This document shows positions 26,287 to 36,840 of a DNA stretch of 64,000 nt, in pieces. The position numbers were made by a program, and so were the translations under genes. How positions within the stretch are numbered: the stretch's first letter is position 1; each line of letters starts with the position of its first letter. The stretch lies in the NCBI RefSeq assembly GCF_000971395.1, contig NZ_BBME01000017.1:1-64000 (forward strand). The letters run 5' to 3'. Source of the DNA: Demequina iriomotensis. Lineage in GTDB: Bacteria; Actinomycetota; Actinomycetes; Actinomycetales; Demequinaceae. The notes under the pieces were generated by a model. The model had not been told where the DNA came from. It saw only the letters and a list, made by a program, of their open reading frames with translations, and searched no databases.

Positions 26287-27804
26287 GTGAACAATCCCTT
26301 GCGCGACCCGCGCGACCGTCGCCTGCCCCGCATCGCCGGCTCCTGCGGCCTCGTCATGTTCGGTGTGACGGGCGACCTCGCCCGCAAGAAGCTCATGCCG
26401 GCCGTGTACGACCTCGCGAACCGCGGCCTCCTGCCCCCGGCCTTCGCGCTGACCGGCTTCGCCCGGCGCGACTGGGACGAGCAGGACTTCGCGCAGGTGG
26501 TGCACGACTCGGTCAAGAAGTACGCGCGCACGCCGTTCCGCGAGGAGACGTGGCGCCAGCTGTCCGAGGGCATCCGCTTCGTCCAGGGCACGTTCGACGA
26601 CCCGGAGGCGTTCGCACGGCTGCGCGAGACCGTGGAGACGCTCGACCGGGAGCGCGGCACGGGTGGCAACCACGCCTTCTACCTCTCGATCCCGCCGTCG
26701 GCGTTCCCCCAGGTCATCACGCAGCTGCGCGAGTCGGGCCTGTCCGCGCCGCGGGAGGACACGTGGCGCCGCGTGGTCATCGAGAAGCCCTTCGGGCACA
26801 ACCTCGAGTCCGCGGAGCAGCTGGACGCCGTCGTGTCCGAGGTGTTCCCGCCCGACTCGGTGTTCCGCATCGACCACTACCTGGGCAAGGAGACCGTCCA
26901 GAACCTGCTGGCGATCCGCTTCGCGAACCAGCTGTTCGAGCCCGTGTGGAACTCGCAGTACGTCGACCACGTGCAGATCACCATGGCCGAGGACATCGGC
27001 ATCGGCTCGCGCGCGGGCTACTTCGACGGCATCGGCACCGCACGCGACGTCATCCAGAACCACCTGCTCCAGCTCTTCGCGCTCACCGCGATGGAGGAGC
27101 CCGCGTCCTTCGAGGCCGACGACCTCCGCATGGAGAAGGAGAAGGTGCTCCGCTCCGTGGTCCTCCCTGACGACCTGGGCGAGGGCACGGCGCGCGGCCA
27201 GTACGCCGCGGGCTGGCGCGGCGGCGAGCAGGTGGGCGGCTTCCTCGACGAGGACGGCATCTCCCCCGACTCGATCACCGAGACCTACGCCGCGATCCGC
27301 CTCGACGTGCCCAACCGACGCTGGGCCGGCACCCCGTTCTACCTGCGCGCGGGCAAGCGTCTGGGCCGCCGCGTCACCGAGATCGCGCTGGTGTTCAAGA
27401 AGGCGCCTTCGCCGTACTTCCAGGAGATCAGCGGCTCCGACGTGGGCACCAACGCGCTCGTGATCCGTGTCCAGCCCGACGAGGGCGTGACGCTGCGCTT
27501 CGGCTCCAAGGTGCCGGGCACGGCCATGGAGGTCCGCGACGTGACGATGGACTTCGCGTACGGCAACGCGTTCACCGAGAGCTCGCCCGAGGCGTACGAG
27601 CGACTCATCCTCGACGTCCTCCTGGGCGACCCGCCGCTGTTCCCCCGTCAGGAGGAGGTGGCGCTGTCCTGGAAGATCCTCGACCCCATCACCGAGTTCT
27701 GGGAGACCCAAGGCCAGCCCGAGCCGTACCGCTCGGGCACCTGGGGCCCGCCCGGGTCCGACGAGATGATGGCCCGCGACGGACGCGTCTGGAGGCGCCC
27801 ATGA
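26287..27804 (+). CDS. zwf: Glucose-6-phosphate 1-dehydrogenase
   Basis: Oxidises glucose-6-phosphate to 6-phosphogluconolactone with NADP(+); 505 aa, normal length. The cofactor motif is FGVTGDLARKKLMP near residue 25, EKPFGHN near 170 and the active-site RIDHYLGKE near 197. I chose GTG 26287, preceded by GGAAGG at a good distance and giving the expected N-terminus; the open frame upstream covers the repeat and is not coding. It is the first gene of zwf-opcA-pgl with ATGA and GTGA overlaps. Confidence 0.96.
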   Translation: MNNPLRDPRDRRLPRIAGSCGLVMFGVTGDLARKKLMPAVYDLANRGLLPPAFALTGFARRDWDEQDFAQVVHDSVKKYARTPFREETWRQLSEGIRFVQGTFDDPEAFARLRETVETLDRERGTGGNHAFYLSIPPSAFPQVITQLRESGLSAPREDTWRRVVIEKPFGHNLESAEQLDAVVSEVFPPDSVFRIDHYLGKETVQNLLAIRFANQLFEPVWNSQYVDHVQITMAEDIGIGSRAGYFDGIGTARDVIQNHLLQLFALTAMEEPASFEADDLRMEKEKVLRSVVLPDDLGEGTARGQYAAGWRGGEQVGGFLDEDGISPDSITETYAAIRLDVPNRRWAGTPFYLRAGKRLGRRVTEIALVFKKAPSPYFQEISGSDVGTNALVIRVQPDEGVTLRFGSKVPGTAMEVRDVTMDFAYGNAFTESSPEAYERLILDVLLGDPPLFPRQEEVALSWKILDPITEFWETQGQPEPYRSGTWGPPGSDEMMARDGRVWRRP

Positions 27805-28721
27805 TCATCGAGCTGCCCGACACCACCACCGGCGCGATCAACAAGCGCCTGGTCGACTCGCGCAAGGACGGCGGCGTCATCACGCTCGCGCGCGTCATGA
27901 CGCTCGTCATCGACGCGACCGACGCCGATGCGGAGCAGGCGATCGCGACCGCGAACGTCGCCTCACGCGAGCACCCGTGCCGCATCATCGTCATCTCCCC
28001 GGGGAGCGCCCCCGAGGCGCGCCTCGACGCGGAGATCCGCGTCGGCGGCGACGCCGGCGCGTCCGAGGTGGTGGTCCTGCGACCGTCCGGCGACCAGATC
28101 GGCCACGACGACACGCTCGTGACGCCGCTGCTGCTGCCCGACGCGCCCATCGTGGTGTGGTGGCCCGCGGGAGTGCCCTCGGACCTCGGTCAGCGCGCGC
28201 TCGGCCGCATGGCGCAGCGCCGGATCACCGACACCAAGGGCGAGGCGGACCCCGCCGGCGTGCTGCTGGGCCTGTCCCACTGCTACCGCCCGGGCGACAC
28301 GGATCTCGCGTGGACGCGCCTCACGCGGTGGCGCGCGCTCATGGCCGCGGCGCTCGACCAGGTCAAGGTGCCCGAGGTCACGCTCGCTCGCCTGCACGGA
28401 GACACCAACAGCCCGTCGATCCTGCTGCTCGGCGCGTGGTTGCGCCACACGCTCGGCTGCGAGATCGAGGCGACGTACGACGACTCGGTCGCCGCGCTCG
28501 AGAACGTGGTCCTCGAGACGCCGTCCGGCCCGATCGAGATCTCCCGTCCCGACGGCCACAACGCGACCATCCGCCAGCCCGGGCAGCCCGACCACCAGAT
28601 CGCGCTGCCCGCGCGCTCGCTCGAGGAGGCGCTGGCCGAGGAGCTGCGCCGCCTCGACGCGGACGCCGTCTACGGCGAGGTGCTCGCGGCCTTCGCGACC
28701 GACACCGCGGTCCCGCTGTGA
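27801..28721 (+). CDS. opcA: Glucose-6-phosphate dehydrogenase assembly protein OpcA
   Basis: Accessory protein needed for assembly and activity of G6P dehydrogenase, redox-linked in cyanobacteria and conserved in actinobacteria; 306 aa. Conserved segments include LPDTTTGAINKRL at the N-terminus, HPCRIIVISPG near 54, PIVVWWPAGVPS near 116 and LARLHGDTNSPSILLLGAWL near 197. It overlaps both zwf (ATGA) and pgl (GTGA), so the three products are made together. Confidence 0.95.
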   Translation: MIIELPDTTTGAINKRLVDSRKDGGVITLARVMTLVIDATDADAEQAIATANVASREHPCRIIVISPGSAPEARLDAEIRVGGDAGASEVVVLRPSGDQIGHDDTLVTPLLLPDAPIVVWWPAGVPSDLGQRALGRMAQRRITDTKGEADPAGVLLGLSHCYRPGDTDLAWTRLTRWRALMAAALDQVKVPEVTLARLHGDTNSPSILLLGAWLRHTLGCEIEATYDDSVAALENVVLETPSGPIEISRPDGHNATIRQPGQPDHQIALPARSLEEALAEELRRLDADAVYGEVLAAFATDTAVPL

Positions 28722-29440
28722 CCGGGAACGCACGCGTGGTGGTCCACGCGGACGCCGCCGCGCTTTCGGAGGCGACGGCAGCGCGGCTGCTGCTCGCCCT
28801 CGTCGACACGCTGTCGACGCAGGCGCGCGCGGATGTGGTCCTCACGGGCGGCACGGTCGGCATCGCGACGCTCGCGGCGGCGTCGCGCTCGCCGTTGGCC
28901 GCCTCGATCGACTGGACCAGCGTCCACGTGTGGTGGGGCGACGAGCGCTTCGTCCCCGCCGGCGACTCCGACCGCAACGAGGGCCAGGCGCAGGCCGCGC
29001 TGCTCGCGGGCCTGCCGCTGCCCGAGGAAAACATCCACCGGATGGGAGCGTCCTCCGCCTTCCCGACCGCCGAGGACGCCGCCGCCGCCTACGCCGCGGA
29101 TATCGCCGACGCTGGCACGCCCGCATGGGACGTGCTCATGCTCGGCATGGGTCCCGACGGCCACGTCGCCTCGCTGTTCCCCGGGCACGCCGGCTACGAG
29201 GCGCGGGGCGGGGAGGCGATCGCGGTGCACGACTCCCCCAAGCCGCCGCCCACGCGCGTGTCCCTCACCCTCGACAGCATCGTCCGCGCGAAGCGCGTGT
29301 GGGTGGTCGCGGCGGGCGCCGCGAAGGCCGAGGTGGTCGCCCGGTCGCTCCATGGCGACCTCACGCTGCCCGCCGCCGCGGTCCGCGGGACCTCTGAGAC
29401 GCTGTGGCTGGTCGACGCGGAGGCGGTCGCAACCGTCTGA
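28718..29440 (+). CDS. pgl: 6-phosphogluconolactonase
   Basis: Hydrolyses 6-phosphogluconolactone, the second step of the oxidative pentose phosphate pathway; 240 aa. Motifs are LTGGTVG near 42, VWWGDERFVPAGDSDRNEGQA near 69, and LMLGMGPDGHVASLFPGH near 137 with the active-site His. The GTG start overlaps the opcA stop. It is the last gene of the operon, with the second palindromic repeat 19 bases past its stop. 6-phosphogluconate dehydrogenase is not in the window. Confidence 0.95.
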   Translation: MTGNARVVVHADAAALSEATAARLLLALVDTLSTQARADVVLTGGTVGIATLAAASRSPLAASIDWTSVHVWWGDERFVPAGDSDRNEGQAQAALLAGLPLPEENIHRMGASSAFPTAEDAAAAYAADIADAGTPAWDVLMLGMGPDGHVASLFPGHAGYEARGGEAIAVHDSPKPPPTRVSLTLDSIVRAKRVWVVAAGAAKAEVVARSLHGDLTLPAAAVRGTSETLWLVDAEAVATV

Positions 29441-29459
29441 CCCGCCCTCCCCCGCGCGC

Positions 29460-29553
29460 GACACTGCCAACGGAATCGAAGGCGACACGCCGGCCACCGG
29501 CCCGTTTCGGGGCCCGTCACCGGCGTGTCGCGCTGAGATCCGTTGCCGGTGTC
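29460..29553. repeat. Palindromic intergenic repeat, copy 2
   Basis: The perfect 11-base inner arms are CGACACGCCGG (29483-29493) and its complement (29520-29530). The outer arms start GACACTG-CCAACGGA and end with TCCGTTG...GTGTC. Its left half matches copy 1 (26083-26115) almost base for base, and the loops differ. It lies between the convergent pgl and SelW-like genes and may also end transcription there. Confidence 0.85.
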
Positions 29554-29567
29554 AGCGGGGGGTGGGG

Positions 29568-29849
29568 TCAGTGGCGCTTGCCCATGAGCAGGTCGCGGCC
29601 CTCGGCGTCCACGCCCTCGCGCACCGGCAGCTTCTCCCGCACCGTCGCGACGATGCCCTCGATGTCGAACTCCGCGGGCTTCGCGTAGATCTCCTCGCCG
29701 TCCGCACGGAACGTGAACACGCCCTTGCGGCCCGTCTTCAGGGTCACGCCGGCGAGCGCGTTGCCGAACTCCTCCAGCAGGCGCGTCTGGGCGGCGGTCG
29801 CCTTCGGCAGGTAGCCGCACGGCACGCAGTACTCGATCTCGATCTGCAT
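29568..29849 (-). CDS. Rdx/SelT-SelW-SelH family thioredoxin-like protein
   Basis: Small redox protein of 93 aa, the cysteine form of the selenoprotein W family. The redox motif C-x-x-C is C8-V-P-C11 at the end of the first strand (IEIEYCVPCGY), the position where selenocysteine occurs in eukaryotic relatives. The rest follows the family fold (TGRKGVFTFRADGEEIYAK). GGAGAAG precedes the ATG at 29849. A role in thiol redox balance is inferred from the family; its position beside the NADPH-generating genes is suggestive only. Confidence 0.88.
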   Translation of the reverse strand: MQIEIEYCVPCGYLPKATAAQTRLLEEFGNALAGVTLKTGRKGVFTFRADGEEIYAKPAEFDIEGIVATVREKLPVREGVDAEGRDLLMGKRH

Positions 29850-29932
29850 CTTCTCTCCTTCAGCTCGGGGACCCGGGTCCCACTCTCTCCTACGCACGGG
29901 CGTCCTCGCGCATTCCCCGCCCAGCGACGCGA

Positions 29933-29965
29933 CAGGGCCGGCCCCCATGTGGGAGACCGGCCCTG
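29933..29965 (-). terminator. Terminator hairpin of rbpA
   Basis: CAGGGCCGG (29933-29941) pairs perfectly with CCGGCCCTG (29957-29965), 12 bases past the rbpA stop on the minus strand. It closes the gap-to-rbpA gene series. Confidence 0.65.
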
Positions 29966-29977
29966 GCGAGGCGTTCT

Positions 29978-30340
29978 CTACTCCGCGACCGCGAGGTCGC
30001 CGCGACGCGCCCGCAACGCGGCGAGCGCCTCGTCGAGGAGCTCCTTGCCCTCGTCGTCGGAGCGACGCTCCTTCACGTACGCGAGGTGCGTCTTGTACGG
30101 CTCGTTGCGGATCGGCTCCGGAGGGTTCTCCGGGTCCAGCCCGCCGGGGAGCCCGCAGCGCGGGCAGTCCCACTCGACGGGGATCTCCTGGTCGTCACCG
30201 ACCGCGAAGCTCGGCGAGGTGATGTGACCCCTCGCGCAGTAGTACGAGACGACCTGACGAGGCGCGGACTCGCCGCGCTCGTCCTCTCCCATAGGCCCAG
30301 CGCCGACGCGCGAGCCTCGGATGGCGTTGCCCCCTGCCAT
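29978..30340 (-). CDS. rbpA: RNA polymerase-binding protein RbpA
   Basis: Actinobacteria-specific activator that binds the principal sigma factor and RNA polymerase and stabilises open complexes; 120 aa. The family core is YYCARGHITSPSFA near 33. A zinc-binding pair DCPRCG follows near 58, with the basic linker and the C-terminal sigma-interacting part (RNEPYKTHLAYVKERRSDDEG) near 77-97. It is 18 bases past the secG stop, in the order tpiA-secG-rbpA. It is a strong lineage marker. Confidence 0.96.
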   Translation of the reverse strand: MAGGNAIRGSRVGAGPMGEDERGESAPRQVVSYYCARGHITSPSFAVGDDQEIPVEWDCPRCGLPGGLDPENPPEPIRNEPYKTHLAYVKERRSDDEGKELLDEALAALRARRGDLAVAE

Positions 30341-30358
30341 GGGTGCGACCTCCGTTGC

Positions 30359-30604
30359 TTAGATCGAGAACCGGGACACGAGGCCCAGCAGGACCACGAC
30401 CGCACCCCAGGCGATGGCGAGGCCCCACGTGATGCGCGTGAGGTTCCGCTCACCCACGGCAGACGACTGCACGCCTGACGCGAGGCCGCCGCCGAACATG
30501 TCGGTGATGCCGCCGCCACGGCCACGGTGCACGAGCACCAGGGCGATGATCAGCAGCGAGGTCACGACGAGCATGACCCACAGGATGGTCTCGAGGATGT
30601 CCAC
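30359..30604 (-). CDS. secG: Preprotein translocase subunit SecG
   Basis: Accessory subunit of the SecYEG channel, 81 aa. Two membrane helices (about 3-24 and 57-77) flank the conserved loop RGRGGGITDMFGGG. The GTG at 30604 has GGGAGAA before it and gives the usual SecG length; a longer open frame upstream is not supported. The tpiA-secG order is widely conserved in actinobacteria. Confidence 0.94.
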   Translation of the reverse strand: MDILETILWVMLVVTSLLIIALVLVHRGRGGGITDMFGGGLASGVQSSAVGERNLTRITWGLAIAWGAVVVLLGLVSRFSI

Positions 30605-30650
30605 GGTTCTCCCAGATGATGGATTGCGCTCACAAGGATACGCGACGAAC

Positions 30651-30690
30651 ACGGCGGGACCGGCCCGATTCCGGACCGGCCCCGCCGTTG
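30651..30690 (-). terminator. Possible terminator or attenuator after tpiA
   Basis: The arms ACGGCGGGACCGG and CCGGCCCCGCCGT (with one mismatch) form a long GC-rich hairpin between the tpiA stop and secG. It may reduce rather than abolish read-through into secG. Confidence 0.6.
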
Positions 30691-30703
30691 TCGCGAATGT
30701 CGC

Positions 30704-31492
30704 TTACGCGACGTTGTGCTGCTTGAAGCGCGCGATCTTGGAGAACTCCTCCGGGTCGAGCGACGCACCGCCGACGAGCCCGCCGTCGACGTCGGGCTCG
30801 GCCATGAGCTGCGCGATCGACGAGGACTTCACCGAGCCGCCGTAGAGGACGCGGACGCCGTCCGCGAGCTCGGCGTCGTAGAGCTCCGCGATGCGGCCAC
30901 GGATGGCCGCGCAGACCTCCTGCGCGTCCGCCGGGGTCGCGACCTCGCCGGTGCCGATGGCCCAGACGGGCTCGTACGCGATGACGACGTCCTTGGCCTT
31001 GTCGGCGGGCAGGCCCTCGAGCGCGCCGTCGACCTGCGCGAGCGTGTACTCGACGTGCGTGCCCTCCTTGCGGATGTCGAGGCCCTCGCCCACGCACACG
31101 ATCGGCACGATGCCGTGCTCGAACGCCGCCTTGGTCTTGGTCGCCACGACCTCATCGGTCTCGCCGTGGTACTGGCGGCGCTCCGAGTGGCCCACGGCCA
31201 CGTAGGAGACGCCCAGCTTCGACAGCTGGGTGCCCGACACCTCGCCGGTGTAGGCGCCCGAGACGTGCGCGGAGATGTCCTGCGCGCCGTACTTGAGCTC
31301 GAGCTGGTCGGCGTCGACGAGCGTCTGCACCGAGCGCAGCGACGTGAACGACGGCAGCACGGCGACCTCGACCTCGGAGAAGTCGTGCTTGGCGTCGCGG
31401 AGCAGCCACGCGAGCTTCTGGACGGTGTGCGTCGCCTCGAGGTGGTCGAGGTTGAGCTTCCAGTTGCCCGCGATCAGGGGGGTACGTGCCAT
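30704..31492 (-). CDS. tpiA: Triose-phosphate isomerase
   Basis: Interconverts dihydroxyacetone phosphate and glyceraldehyde-3-phosphate; 262 aa TIM barrel. The catalytic Lys is in AGNWKLN near 11, His in VAVGHSERR near 99, and Glu in [11 protein letters not shown] near 170. The phosphate loop is YGGSVKSSS near 217. It starts 5 bases after the pgk stop, so gap-pgk-tpiA forms one glycolytic series. The product dihydroxyacetone phosphate is the substrate of the methylglyoxal synthase encoded at 57773. Confidence 0.97.
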   Translation of the reverse strand: MARTPLIAGNWKLNLDHLEATHTVQKLAWLLRDAKHDFSEVEVAVLPSFTSLRSVQTLVDADQLELKYGAQDISAHVSGAYTGEVSGTQLSKLGVSYVAVGHSERRQYHGETDEVVATKTKAAFEHGIVPIVCVGEGLDIRKEGTHVEYTLAQVDGALEGLPADKAKDVVIAYEPVWAIGTGEVATPADAQEVCAAIRGRIAELYDAELADGVRVLYGGSVKSSSIAQLMAEPDVDGGLVGGASLDPEEFSKIARFKQHNVA

Positions 31493-31497
31493 GGGTA

Positions 31498-32688
31498 TCA
31501 GTCCTCCAGAACGGCGAGGCCCGGCAGGACCTTGCCCTCGAGCAGCTCGAGCGACGCGCCGCCGCCCGTCGAGATGTGGCCGAAGCCGGCCTCGTCGAAG
31601 CCGAGCAGGCGCACGGCCGCGGCCGAGTCGCCGCCGCCGACGACAGAGAAGCCGTCGGAGTCGATCATCGCCTGAGCGACGGCCTTGGTGCCGGCCGCGA
31701 AGGCCTCCATCTCGAACACGCCCATGGGGCCGTTCCAGACGATGGTCTTGGCGTCGGCGAGCTTGGACGCGAACAGCGCGGCCGAGTCGGGGCCGATGTC
31801 CAGGCCCATGCGGTCCGCCGGGATGGCGTCCGCGGCGACCACGAGCGCATCGGCGTCCGCGGCGAACTTGTCCGCGGCGACGATGTCGGTCGGGAGCACG
31901 ATCTCGACGCCGTTCTCCTCCGCCGTCGTGAGGTAGCCCTTGACGGTGTCGATCTGGTCGGCCTCGAGGAGCGAGGTGCCGACCTCGTAGCCCTTGGCCG
32001 CGAGGAAGGTGAAGACCATGCCGCCGCCGATGAGCAGGCGGTCCGCCTTGGTCAGCAGGTTCGCGATGACGCCGAGCTTGTCGGAGACCTTCGAGCCGCC
32101 GAGCACCACGGCATAGGGACGCGCGGGGTCGGTCACGGCCTTGCCCAGCGACACGACCTCCTTCTCGACCAGCGTGCCGGCGGCGGCGGGAAGCACCTGA
32201 GCGACGTCGTAGACCGACGCCTGCTTGCGGTGGACCACGCCGAAGCCGTCCGAGACGAACGCGTCGGCGAACGCGGCGAGCTCCGCGGCGAGCGCCTGGC
32301 GCTCCTCGTCGACCTTCGAGGTCTCGCGCGCGTCGAAGCGCACGTTCTCGAGCATGGCCACCTGGCCGGGCTCGAGCGCGTCGGTGACGGCCTTGGCCGA
32401 CGGACCGACCAGGTCCTCGGCGAGCGTCACGGGCTTGCCGAGCAGCTCCGCGAGGCGGGCCGCGGCGGGCGCGAGCGAGTACTTGGCCTCCGGCTCGCCC
32501 TTGGGGCGGCCGAGGTGCGCGGTGACGATGACCGCGGCGCCGGCGTCGAGCAGCTTCTGGATGGTGGGCACCGAGGCGCGCACGCGGCCGTCGTCGGTGA
32601 TGGTGGTGCCGTCGAGCGGGACGTTGAGGTCCGAGCGGACCAGCACCTTCTTGCCGCTGAGGTCACCCAGCGAGTCGATGGTCTTCAT
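31498..32688 (-). CDS. pgk: Phosphoglycerate kinase
   Basis: ATP-generating step of lower glycolysis, 396 aa, two-domain hinge kinase. The N-domain substrate site is [10 protein letters not shown] near 20, with HLGRPKG near 58. The nucleotide site [11 protein letters not shown] is near 193, and the C-terminal [10 protein letters not shown] near 353. AGGAAC lies before the ATG at 32688. A strong hairpin separates it from gap, so it may also have its own promoter in that 106-base gap. Confidence 0.97.
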   Translation of the reverse strand: MKTIDSLGDLSGKKVLVRSDLNVPLDGTTITDDGRVRASVPTIQKLLDAGAAVIVTAHLGRPKGEPEAKYSLAPAAARLAELLGKPVTLAEDLVGPSAKAVTDALEPGQVAMLENVRFDARETSKVDEERQALAAELAAFADAFVSDGFGVVHRKQASVYDVAQVLPAAAGTLVEKEVVSLGKAVTDPARPYAVVLGGSKVSDKLGVIANLLTKADRLLIGGGMVFTFLAAKGYEVGTSLLEADQIDTVKGYLTTAEENGVEIVLPTDIVAADKFAADADALVVAADAIPADRMGLDIGPDSAALFASKLADAKTIVWNGPMGVFEMEAFAAGTKAVAQAMIDSDGFSVVGGGDSAAAVRLLGFDEAGFGHISTGGGASLELLEGKVLPGLAVLED

Positions 32689-32736
32689 CAGTGTTCCTGT
32701 CCTAGATGAGCGGAAGGGAGAAGCGAGGGTGACGCG

Positions 32737-32774
32737 ACGACGGCCGCACACGTCAGAGCGTGCGCGGCCGTCGT
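32737..32774 (-). terminator. Hairpin between gap and pgk
   Basis: 16-base arms (32737-32752 and 32759-32774) pair with one mismatch around TCAGAG, 20 bases past the gap stop. Such a hairpin can lower expression of downstream genes relative to gap or stabilise the gap mRNA. Confidence 0.7.
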
Positions 32775-32794
32775 TGCGTTCACATCGGGAGTGC

Positions 32795-33862
<1,068 letters not shown>

Positions 33863-33971
33863 CTACGTGCGCCGGACGCCGCTCGGGAGCGGGCCACTGC
33901 TGATGAGCCTACAACGATTCTCGGGACCGTCCCAGCGGACAGAAGTCCCAGGTGAGACCGTTCACAGGCCG

Positions 33972-34955
33972 CTATTCGTCGTCCAGGAGCTCCTGGTTGA
34001 TGCCGGCCTCCGTGTCCGGGATCCCCAGCTCCTCCGCGCGCTTGTCGGCGGTGGCGAGCAGACGCCGGATGCGTCCCGCCACGGCGTCCTTGGTGAGCGG
34101 CGGGTCGGCCAGCTTGCCCAGCTCCTCGAGCGAGGCCTCGCGGTTGGCGAGGCGCAGCTCGCCCGCCTCGCGCAGGTGCTCCGGGAGATCGTCGCCGAGG
34201 ATCTCGAAGGCCCGCGCGACCCGCGCGCCCGCCGCGACCGCGGCCCGCGCGCTCCTGCGCAGGTTCGCGTCGTCGAAGTTCGCGAGCCGGTTCGCGGTGC
34301 CGCGTACCTCGCGCCGGGTGCGCTTCTCCTCCCACGCCAGCACCGACTCGTGCGCGCCGAGACGCGTGAGCAGCGCGGCGATCGCGTCGCCGTCGCGGAT
34401 CACCACGCGGTCCACGCCGCGCACCTCGCGCGACTTCGCGCCGATGCCGAGCCGGCGGGCGGCGCCGACGAGCGCAAGGGCCGCCTCGGGGCCGGGCGAC
34501 GTCACCTCGAGCGCGGACGAGCGGCCCGGCTCCGTGAGCGAGCCGTGCGCGAGGAACGCGCCGCGCCACGCGGCGACGGTGTCCTCGATCGCGCCGCCGA
34601 CCACATGCGGCGGGAGGCCGCGGACCGGCCGCCCGCGGTGGTCGAGCAGACCGGTCTGGCGCGCGAGCGACTCGCCCTCCTTGACCACGCGGACCACGTA
34701 GCGGTTGCCCTTCTTGAGCCCGCCCCCCGACACGACGATGATCTCCGACCCGAGCCCGTAGGCCTCGTGGATGAACCCGCGCAGGCGGCGCGCGGCGGCG
34801 GCCGTGTCGAGCTCGGCCTCGATGACGATCCGTCCGGAGACGATGTGCAGACCGCCCGCGAATCGGAGGGTCGCCGCGATCTCCGCCTTGCGTGCGGAGA
34901 CCTTCTCGAGCGGGACCCGTGCGAGCTCGTCCTTCACCTGTGCCGTCAAAGCCAT
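33972..34955 (-). CDS. whiA: DNA-binding protein WhiA
   Basis: Regulator with a homing-endonuclease-like LAGLIDADG fold and a C-terminal helix-turn-helix, 327 aa. It controls sporulation genes in Streptomyces and cell-cycle functions elsewhere. The N-terminus [11 protein letters not shown] is family-typical. [14 protein letters not shown] near 135 belongs to the LAGLIDADG-like core. The C-terminal HTH shows [22 protein letters not shown] near 280. ATG 34955 is used; ATG 34967 is an alternative 12 bases earlier. It is downstream of yvcK and rapZ, the conserved trio. Confidence 0.95.
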   Translation of the reverse strand: MALTAQVKDELARVPLEKVSARKAEIAATLRFAGGLHIVSGRIVIEAELDTAAAARRLRGFIHEAYGLGSEIIVVSGGGLKKGNRYVVRVVKEGESLARQTGLLDHRGRPVRGLPPHVVGGAIEDTVAAWRGAFLAHGSLTEPGRSSALEVTSPGPEAALALVGAARRLGIGAKSREVRGVDRVVIRDGDAIAALLTRLGAHESVLAWEEKRTRREVRGTANRLANFDDANLRRSARAAVAAGARVARAFEILGDDLPEHLREAGELRLANREASLEELGKLADPPLTKDAVAGRIRRLLATADKRAEELGIPDTEAGINQELLDDE

Positions 34956-34975
34956 GGCGACAATCATGGCATCAC

Positions 34976-35923
34976 TCACCGGACCCGCGCGCCGCCGCTC
35001 CTCACCCATGCGATGAGCGCCTCGTACTGCTCGCGGAGCCGCTCGACGTCGTGCCGGTCCAGCGTCCCCCGCTCGCGCATCGGCGCGGCCACGTACCGTG
35101 CGCCCCACTCCTCGACGCACACCCGGAGCGCCGTATCGTCCTCCGACGCGTCCACGAGCACCACCGCCGGGCAGAACCCGGGCGCCGCGGCGCGCAGAGC
35201 CGCGATGTCGTCCGCCCGGTCCGTGCCCGCGGTCTCCTCGTCCTCGTCCGCGATGTTGAGGGTGAGGATCGTGCGCGGACCCGCCTCGACGAGCGCCGCC
35301 GCGACGCGCGGCACCAGGAAGTGCGTGAGGACCGACGTGTACCAGCTGCCGGGCCCCAGGATCACGGCGTCGGCCTCCGCGATCGCCTCGAGCGTGGCGG
35401 CGGGCACTGCCGGATCCGGCGGCTCGATCGCGAGCGACCGCACCCGACCCGGCGCGGTGGCGACGGCGACCTGCCCGACCACGCGGATCGCGCCGTCCTC
35501 GCAGTCGACCTCGGCGCTCACCGTGATCGGCTCGGTCGACACGGGCAGCACGCGGCCCTCGCACCGCAGCAGCCGGGCGACCCAGTCGAGCCCCTCGACG
35601 ATGCCGCCGGTACGGTCCCAGATCCCCGCGATCAGAAGGTTGCCGACCGCGTGGCCGTCGAGCGGGCCGCCGGTGGCGAAGCGCCACTGGAGAACGTCGC
35701 GCCACGTGCGTCCCCACTCGGTGTCCTCGCACAGCGCCGACAGCGCCATGCGCAGGTCGCCGGGCGGAGGCACGGGCATCTCGGCGCGGATGCGGCCGGA
35801 CGAGCCGCCGTCGTCGGCGACCGTCACCACCGCCGTCAACACCTCGCACGCGCCTCGCAGCGCCGTGAGCGACGCGTAGAGCCCGTGGCCGCCGCCGAGC
35901 GCGGCCACCTGCGGGCCCGTCAT
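34976..35923 (-). CDS. yvcK: Gluconeogenesis factor YvcK (CofD-like)
   Basis: Nucleotide-sugar-binding regulator of the CofD/UPF0052 family, 315 aa. In Bacillus it is needed on gluconeogenic carbon sources and for cell-wall homeostasis. Motifs are [12 protein letters not shown] at the N-terminus, [15 protein letters not shown] near 32, and [16 protein letters not shown] near 190. The ATG overlaps the rapZ stop (ATGA). It ends 20 bases before the whiA start used here. Confidence 0.94.
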   Translation of the reverse strand: MTGPQVAALGGGHGLYASLTALRGACEVLTAVVTVADDGGSSGRIRAEMPVPPPGDLRMALSALCEDTEWGRTWRDVLQWRFATGGPLDGHAVGNLLIAGIWDRTGGIVEGLDWVARLLRCEGRVLPVSTEPITVSAEVDCEDGAIRVVGQVAVATAPGRVRSLAIEPPDPAVPAATLEAIAEADAVILGPGSWYTSVLTHFLVPRVAAALVEAGPRTILTLNIADEDEETAGTDRADDIAALRAAAPGFCPAVVLVDASEDDTALRVCVEEWGARYVAAPMRERGTLDRHDVERLREQYEALIAWVRSGGARVR

Positions 35924-36840
35924 CGCCGCTCCCGGTCCCGATGGGTGACGCGCACCTGGTAGCCGCGCTCCTGGAGGACGCGCGCGAGCTCCTCGGCGAT
36001 CGCGACGGAACGATGCTTGCCTCCGGTGCAGCCGACGCCGATGGTGACCGAGTGCTTGTCGTGGGCACGGTAGCGGTCCAGCACCCCGGCGATGACCGCG
36101 GCGTAGCCGTCGACGAACTCGGCGGCGCCGTCCGACGCGAGCACGAAGTCGCGCACGGGCGCGTCGAGCCCGGTGAGGGGGCGCAGCTCGGGCTGCCAGT
36201 GCGGGTTCTCGAGGAAGCGGACGTCGGCGACGAAGTCGGCGTCGTGCGGCGCGCCGTTCTTGAAGCCGAACGACTGCACGTTGACCTGGAGGGGACGCTC
36301 CCCCTCCCCCGCGACCTCGGTCATGACGTCGCGGAGCTGATGCACGTTGAGCCGCGACGTGTCGACCACCTCGGTCGCGCGCTCGCGCACGGCCGCCAGC
36401 GCGGTGCGCTCGCGCGCGATCCCCTCGAGGATGGTGCCGTCGCCCTGCAGCGGATGGGGTCGGCGCGCCTCCTCGAAGCGGCGCACCAGGGTCGCGTCCG
36501 ACGCGTCGAGGAACACCAGCCGCACCGCGATCCCGCGCGCCTCCAGATCGTCCAGCACCGCCTCGACGTCCTGGAAGAAGTGGCCGCCCCGGACGTCGAC
36601 CACCGCGGCCAACCGCTCGTAGCGGCCCCGGCCCACCATCTCGACCAGGCCGGCGAGCAGCTGCGGCGGGAGGTTGTCCACCACGTACCAGCCGAGGTCG
36701 GCCAGCGCCGCCGCGGCGCGCGTGCGCCCGGCGCCCGACATCCCGGTGAGCACCATCACCTCGGCGTCGATGCCCGTGACATCGAAGATGGGCCGGGCGA
36801 TGCCCGAGGGGTACGTGACCGGAGGGACCTCTTCCATCAT
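35920..36840 (-). CDS. rapZ: RNase adapter / nucleotide-binding protein RapZ
   Basis: P-loop protein of the RapZ family, 306 aa. In E. coli it senses glucosamine-6-phosphate and guides RNase E to small RNAs; in actinobacteria its targets are unknown. The P-loop is [10 protein letters not shown] near 33, [10 protein letters not shown] near 53, and the conserved C-terminal domain has [21 protein letters not shown] near 205 and [10 protein letters not shown] near 270. Start is ATG 36840 (MM); it overlaps the uvrC stop (ATGA). Confidence 0.94.
   Translation of the reverse strand: MMEEVPPVTYPSGIARPIFDVTGIDAEVMVLTGMSGAGRTRAAAALADLGWYVVDNLPPQLLAGLVEMVGRGRYERLAAVVDVRGGHFFQDVEAVLDDLEARGIAVRLVFLDASDATLVRRFEEARRPHPLQGDGTILEGIARERTALAAVRERATEVVDTSRLNVHQLRDVMTEVAGEGERPLQVNVQSFGFKNGAPHDADFVADVRFLENPHWQPELRPLTGLDAPVRDFVLASDGAAEFVDGYAAVIAGVLDRYRAHDKHSVTIGVGCTGGKHRSVAIAEELARVLQERGYQVRVTHRDRERR

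Noticed and set aside
29568-29849. Selenoprotein candidate (SelW family)
   Set aside because: The redox motif is plain Cys-x-x-Cys with no in-frame TGA, so no selenocysteine is needed.
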